Part shown: positions 6,642-10,142 of the stretch, piece by piece
How positions within the stretch are numbered: the stretch's first letter is position 1
Layout: each line of letters starts with the position of its first letter
Assembly: GCA_003456125.1 (NCBI GenBank)
Contig: DMPD01000209.1
Location: 1-10,142 of the forward strand
DNA from: Cyanobacteria bacterium UBA8156
GTDB taxonomy: Bacteria; Cyanobacteriota; Cyanobacteriia; Pseudanabaenales; Pseudanabaenaceae
DNA: 10,142 nt
Reading direction: 5' to 3'
Translations under genes and position numbers: made by a program
Notes under the pieces: model-generated
Database searches by the model: none
What the model was told of the DNA's origin: nothing
Seen by the model: only the letters and a program-made list of their open reading frames with translations

Positions 6642-7981
6642 GCAACCGCCAAAAAGTGCTGTACGTTGCGCTGCGCCACGGCCATGATGGTGCCCTGGGG
6701 ATTGACGCCCAAGGCCCCTGGCAACAACGACCCGTCGTTGACATACAGACCCGCGGCGACTTGCCCCCAAGGATCCACGGCTTGCCCCAGGGGACAACTG
6801 CCAAAAAGATGCACGGTCATCACCCGCGCTGTTCCCGGTAAGGTGACCGGCCACGATTCGAGATCGGCGGGCGATCGCACCGGGGCCCAGCCCGCCACGC
6901 CGGGATAAACGGTGGTGGCTCCGGCTGCCAACAACAACCGGCACAATTGCTGCAACCCTTGCCCCAGTTCGGTGCGATCGCGGGGGGTGAGCCGATACCG
7001 GACGAGGGGATCGCCATAGCCGGGCAGGGTCTGCACGGTGCCCCCTGCTTCTCCCCCCGCCAACGCTACGTAATACATGGCGGTGTGTTCCCAGGGGACT
7101 TCCACCCCCGGATAATCCAACAACCCCAACCGCACGTAGCCGGAGGTGGCCGCCGAGCTGCCAAACCGGTAGCGATCGCCGACTTTGACTTGGTAGGCGG
7201 CGACCCCCAACCCCAACTGGTTTACTTGGTCGGGAAAGACGGCGATCGCCCGGACGGTGGGGTGCATTTGCAGCGATCGCCCGATTTGGCCCCGATACCC
7301 GCTCCGTTGCAACAGGGCGGGGGTTTGGATGGCCCCCCCACACACGAAGACGTTGGCCGCCAGCACCGATTGGGATTGACCCTGAATTTCCCACCGCCCA
7401 TGCCGTCGCTGCAATCGCTGCACCCGCCAATCGGCCCACAGTTGGGCCCCCTTGGCCAAAGCCTGGGGCACCAGGGTTTCGGTCATGGACTGTTTGCGAT
7501 CGCCCCGGAACCACCGGGGCACTTCGTGGGCGGTTAACCCCAGGGCCGCGGCCCCCAACACCAATTTCTGGGCTGGTAAAGGTGGCGGGTCAGCACTGTA
7601 GGAAATCGATAGTTCCCGTTCGATGTCGGCAAAGTGGGGGGCTAAATCTGGCTCCGTAAATTCCGGTAGGCCATGGGAGTGGGCCCAGGCTTGGCGCAGG
7701 TCTGCGGGCAGACGGTGGTACAAACCGCTGTTGACTTCGCTGCCGCCGCCGACACACCGACCCTCCACATACTGGATTTGGGGGCGGCCCAGGGTGACCG
7801 TCAACCCGCCACAGCGGTACTTTTGCTCCAACTCCGCCCGCGAAAACGGTTCACAGGAATCCAAGGAAAGATGGGGGCCTTCCTCCAACCACAGCACTTC
7901 GCGGCCGGCGGCCGCCAAAGCCTTGGCGGTGACGGCTCCCCCCGGCCCCGCTCCAATCACGACGGTGTCCCACGTCTTCAA
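6638..7981 (-). CDS. GMC-family FAD-dependent oxidoreductase
   Basis: A 447-residue flavoprotein of the glucose-methanol-choline oxidoreductase family, which oxidizes alcohol groups on sugars, sterols, fatty alcohols and similar substrates. Seen in order: the FAD-binding VIGAGPGG at 8-15 with an acidic end of strand 2 (Glu33/Glu34); VGGGSEVNSG at 77-86; GGAIQTPALLQRSG at 215-228; HLFGSCPLG with His391, the usual active-site histidine region; and the C-terminal VNDGSLLPGALGVNPQGTI at 414-432, with Asn427-Pro as in the family. It is shorter than most GMC oxidases (500-600 residues), so the substrate domain is compact. No signal peptide is present. The start is TTG at 7979-7981, overlapping the TGA of the upstream ATPase gene as TTGA; no other start keeps the Rossmann strand intact. 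The two are surely co-transcribed. The substrate is unknown. Confidence 0.87.
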   Translation of the reverse strand: MKTWDTVVIGAGPGGAVTAKALAAAGREVLWLEEGPHLSLDSCEPFSRAELEQKYRCGGLTVTLGRPQIQYVEGRCVGGGSEVNSGLYHRLPADLRQAWAHSHGLPEFTEPDLAPHFADIERELSISYSADPPPLPAQKLVLGAAALGLTAHEVPRWFRGDRKQSMTETLVPQALAKGAQLWADWRVQRLQRRHGRWEIQGQSQSVLAANVFVCGGAIQTPALLQRSGYRGQIGRSLQMHPTVRAIAVFPDQVNQLGLGVAAYQVKVGDRYRFGSSAATSGYVRLGLLDYPGVEVPWEHTAMYYVALAGGEAGGTVQTLPGYGDPLVRYRLTPRDRTELGQGLQQLCRLLLAAGATTVYPGVAGWAPVRSPADLESWPVTLPGTARVMTVHLFGSCPLGQAVDPWGQVAAGLYVNDGSLLPGALGVNPQGTIMAVAQRNVQHFLAVA

Positions 7982-9618
7982 AACCCCAAATCCTCCTTGG
8001 CGGCCGCCGCCAGGGCCAACAACGCCTCCTGGGGCAAGTCTTGCCAGGGGCGATCGCCCATTTCTTGGTAAAACTGGGCATCGTAGGGACGGGTTTGCAC
8101 CACCACCGGCATCGGTACCGCGTGGCCCAACACCAAGGCCTGTTGTTTGGAATCCAGCTTGGCCAACACCGCCCGCAAATTGCCGCTGCCCGCAATCCCC
8201 GTAAAAATCGCCTCAATGTCTTTTTCGTCGTTGAGCAACGCCGTGATCCGGGTGCCAATCTGGGACATCACTTCGCTGTCGATGCCGGAGGGCCGCTGAT
8301 CGATCACCAGCAATGTCACGAAATACTTGCGCAGTTCCCGGGCAATGGTGCCAAAAATGGTCTGCTTGGCGGTGCTGGGGGCCAAAAACCGATGGGCTTC
8401 TTCAATCACCAGGGTTAACGGATTGGGGCGATCGCTCGGGTTTTTCGTCTGCAAAAACCGCTCGGATTGGCGGACGTAGTGATGGTGAATCCGCCGGGCA
8501 ATGATGTTGGTGGCCAACATATAGGACAACAAATTGGACTGGGAACCGAACTCAATCACCACGTGTTGACCCGCCGCCAAGAGATCCAAGATTTGTTGAA
8601 TATAATTCTCACCGACCCCGTTGCGGATGTATTTGAGATCGTCGAGGCGGGTAAGTTTCCGCTGGAGGGCCATAATCGAAGATTTGCTGCCCATTTTCGT
8701 CTCACAAAAGTCTTGAATTTCCTGGTTGGTCATGGTCAGCAGGCGGGAAATCCAGTGCTTGCCAAATTCATTGCGCAAAATCACGGCGTTTTCCAAACTG
8801 GCTTCCGAAAGGTTGAGTTCTTCCCGAATCAGCGCCAAATCTTCGACGTCAATTTGGTCGTAGCGGATGTAGAGTTCACGGGCATCCCGTACCCCCCGCC
8901 GCTTGGTGGATTCGGCATCCAAGGTGTAAATGTGCACGCGATCGGGGAACAACTGCCGCAAGCCTTTCACCGTGGAAAAGGTTTTGCCCTCTTTGGCGGC
9001 TTCCCAACCGTATTCGGAGTGCATATCAAAAATGAGGTTGACGGCGGCTCCTTTGCGAATGATGCCGGACAGCAGCAGCCGTGCCAAAAAGGATTTGCCG
9101 GTGCCGGATTTGCCAAAAATACCGTTGCTGCGCTCCACCAATCGGTCTAAATCCAGACACACCGGGACGGCGGTATCCACCGGTTGCCCGATCGCAAAGT
9201 TGCGGCGGTGGGGGTCATCCTCCCACCCAAACACCACCCGAAAATCCCGCTCGGTGGCTTCAAACACCGGACTGAAGTGGGTGGGCACCGTCTTCACGGG
9301 CAACAATTGGGGTTCCCCGGTTTCAACACTGGGCACAAACATCAGCATGGGGGCCAAACTCGCCGTGGCGAAGGTACCGGTACCCGCCAAAATTTCTTGC
9401 AAAAAGAGGTTATCGGGGGCCGGCGGATCCGCCAACAGGCGACTGCCTTGGGTTTCGAGGGCTACATCCGTCAAAATGCAAAAAAACTGAGCCCGACTGC
9501 CCTGCACCACCAAAAACTTACCCACCCGCAGGGTTTCTACGGAAATGTCCCCTCCAACCCGCATTTCTAGCCCTTGGGTGAGGGAACCCCGGACAATTAC
9601 CCCCAACGTTTCGGCCAT
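7978..9618 (-). CDS. HerA-like (DUF87) P-loop ATPase
   Basis: A 546-residue member of the HerA/FtsK-like ATPase superfamily, hexameric motors that in archaea work with the NurA nuclease in DNA end processing. Residues 1 to about 130 look like the N-terminal HAS-barrel. The Walker A motif GKSGTGKS is at 169-176, followed by LIFDMHSEYG (195-204), a helical insert of about 250-345, Walker B LTLVIEEAHRF with Glu406/Glu407 at 401-411, and VIDQRPSGID at 438-447, typical of HerA. All ATPase motifs are intact. The ATG at 9616-9618 is preceded by only a weak ribosome site. It starts the operon with the GMC oxidoreductase and is divergent from mfd, 71 bases away. No NurA-like nuclease lies in the window, so a DNA repair role is possible but not shown. 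Standalone HerA-like ATPases of this kind occur widely in bacteria, often without a known partner. Confidence 0.88.
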   Translation of the reverse strand: MAETLGVIVRGSLTQGLEMRVGGDISVETLRVGKFLVVQGSRAQFFCILTDVALETQGSRLLADPPAPDNLFLQEILAGTGTFATASLAPMLMFVPSVETGEPQLLPVKTVPTHFSPVFEATERDFRVVFGWEDDPHRRNFAIGQPVDTAVPVCLDLDRLVERSNGIFGKSGTGKSFLARLLLSGIIRKGAAVNLIFDMHSEYGWEAAKEGKTFSTVKGLRQLFPDRVHIYTLDAESTKRRGVRDARELYIRYDQIDVEDLALIREELNLSEASLENAVILRNEFGKHWISRLLTMTNQEIQDFCETKMGSKSSIMALQRKLTRLDDLKYIRNGVGENYIQQILDLLAAGQHVVIEFGSQSNLLSYMLATNIIARRIHHHYVRQSERFLQTKNPSDRPNPLTLVIEEAHRFLAPSTAKQTIFGTIARELRKYFVTLLVIDQRPSGIDSEVMSQIGTRITALLNDEKDIEAIFTGIAGSGNLRAVLAKLDSKQQALVLGHAVPMPVVVQTRPYDAQFYQEMGDRPWQDLPQEALLALAAAAKEDLGF

Positions 9619-9689
9619 GGGTTCGCGCTTAATCTCGGTCTCTCAATGTAGCACTAAGATGGGGGGTAAAAATCGCGCACTGTTCTTTC
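9619..9689. promoter_or_regulatory. Short divergent promoter region between the ATPase gene and mfd
   Basis: Only 71 bases separate two divergent starts, so the promoters must be back-to-back. TAAGAT (9655-9660) is a possible -10 box for mfd, and TACATT on the minus strand (9645-9650) a possible one for the ATPase operon. Neither has a good -35 at 17 bases. The two -10 candidates are close enough that both promoters could compete for polymerase. Confidence 0.3.
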
Positions 9690-10142
9690 ATGACGTTTCC
9701 AGCACCGTTGCGGGCCCTCGCCCAATCCCCTTTGTTTGAGGAGTTGCAAGCCAAACGGCAACGGCGGGGTTCCCTCCAAATCTGTGGGTTGGCCCGTCCC
9801 GCCAAAGCCCTGTTGGCCTCGGCCATGGCCCAAGCCGAAGACCGACCCCTGCTGGCGATCGCCGCGACCCTCGAAGAAGCCGGGCGGTGGGCGGCCCTCC
9901 TGGAAACCATGAATTGGGATTTGGTGCGGTTGTATCCCACCTCGGAAGCGCTGCCCGATGAGGTGTTGCCCCCCGATCCCGAAATTACCTGGGGCCAGAT
10001 GCAAACCCTCCTGGAGATGGGCCCCACCACGGCGATCGTGACGACGATCCGCGCGGTGCAACCCCACCTCCCGCCCCCGCCCACCTTCCGGGAGGCCTGC
10101 TTGTCGTTGCGCGTGGGTCTGGAAATGTCCCTGACGGCTTTG
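9690..10142 (+). CDS. mfd: Transcription-repair coupling factor Mfd, N-terminal part
   Basis: An open frame of 151 codons from ATG 9690 runs off the window edge without a stop. The product begins MTFPAPLRALAQSPLFEEL. It then shows GLARPAKALLASAMAQ, RPLLAIAATLEEAGRW, LYPTSEALP, DPEITWGQMQTLL, TTAIVTTIRAVQPHLPPPPTF and CLSLRVG. This is the UvrB-homology module at the N-terminus of Mfd, the ATP-dependent translocase that removes stalled RNA polymerase and recruits UvrA to template-strand lesions. A full protein is about 1,150 residues, so the translocase and polymerase-interacting domains lie beyond the window. No clear ribosome site precedes the ATG, but in-frame codons upstream give no better start. 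HIP1 occurs inside (9855-9862), and codon use matches the neighbours. The call rests on remembered cyanobacterial Mfd N-termini. Confidence 0.85.
   Translation, partial: MTFPAPLRALAQSPLFEELQAKRQRRGSLQICGLARPAKALLASAMAQAEDRPLLAIAATLEEAGRWAALLETMNWDLVRLYPTSEALPDEVLPPDPEITWGQMQTLLEMGPTTAIVTTIRAVQPHLPPPPTFREACLSLRVGLEMSLTAL

Larger units (their letters stand above)
303..9862. repeat. Dispersed HIP1 palindromes (GCGATCGC)
   Basis: The octamer GCGATCGC starts at 303, 924, 1288, 1661, 2031, 6237, 6608, 6871, 6974, 7172, 7242, 7273, 7496, 8050, 8428 and 9855, 16 copies by eye. A random sequence of this composition should give less than one. HIP1 is the known over-represented palindrome of many cyanobacterial genomes and is the best taxonomic marker here. 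Copies lie in coding regions on all gene groups, but none falls between 2039 and 6236. Confidence 0.92.

Noticed and set aside
6462..7514. A 350-codon minus-strand frame within the GMC gene
   Set aside because: Out-of-frame shadow with Arg/Gly-rich composition; the GMC frame carries FAD motifs across the whole stretch.
9629..10084. Minus-strand frames of 151 and 137 codons at the right end
   Set aside because: They lie opposite the open plus-strand mfd frame, whose translation matches the Mfd N-terminus; the minus frames show no domain.
1..10142. Mobile elements, CRISPR arrays, tRNA or rRNA genes
   Set aside because: I looked for transposase motifs, terminal inverted repeats, regularly spaced repeats and RNA gene signatures and saw none; genes are tightly packed and conserved.

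Overview
The window reads as chromosomal DNA from a GC-rich cyanobacterium. The main evidence is the HIP1 palindrome GCGATCGC, which I count 16 times in about 10 kb. The gene content agrees: a CruP-type lycopene cyclase relative, and a gene order matching part of the icfG cluster of Synechocystis PCC 6803. The genus cannot be set from this stretch. Bases 1-20 are not genomic: they match the 3' end of the Illumina TruSeq adapter, so the window starts at an untrimmed contig end.

Left part (21-1246, + strand): the 5'-truncated cruP-like gene, which runs tail-to-tail into the next gene group and overlaps it by 41 bases. Centre (1206-6132, - strand): a four-gene series, in transcription order an AGE-family (N-acylglucosamine 2-epimerase-like) protein, a STAS anti-anti-sigma protein, the glycogen debranching enzyme GlgX, and a second STAS protein. 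This equals the slr1855-slr1856-slr1857-slr1859 order as I recall it. It suggests a partner-switching phosphorelay tied to glycogen and carbon metabolism. The IcfG phosphatase and the Slr1861-type kinase are not next to it here.

Right part: a divergent + strand gene for a small 118-residue helical protein (6285-6641) meets, stop codon against stop codon, a - strand two-gene operon. That operon encodes a HerA-like (DUF87) ATPase followed by a GMC-family flavin oxidoreductase, joined by a 4-base TTGA overlap. Divergent from the ATPase, the start of mfd (transcription-repair coupling factor) runs off the right edge.

Coding density is very high: no gap exceeds 180 bases. I see no mobile element, CRISPR array, tRNA or rRNA. 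Most of the window is conserved cyanobacterial housekeeping DNA. The least explained parts are the AGE-like protein and its hairpin-containing downstream spacer, the ATPase-oxidoreductase pair, and the 4.2-kb stretch without any perfect HIP1 site.
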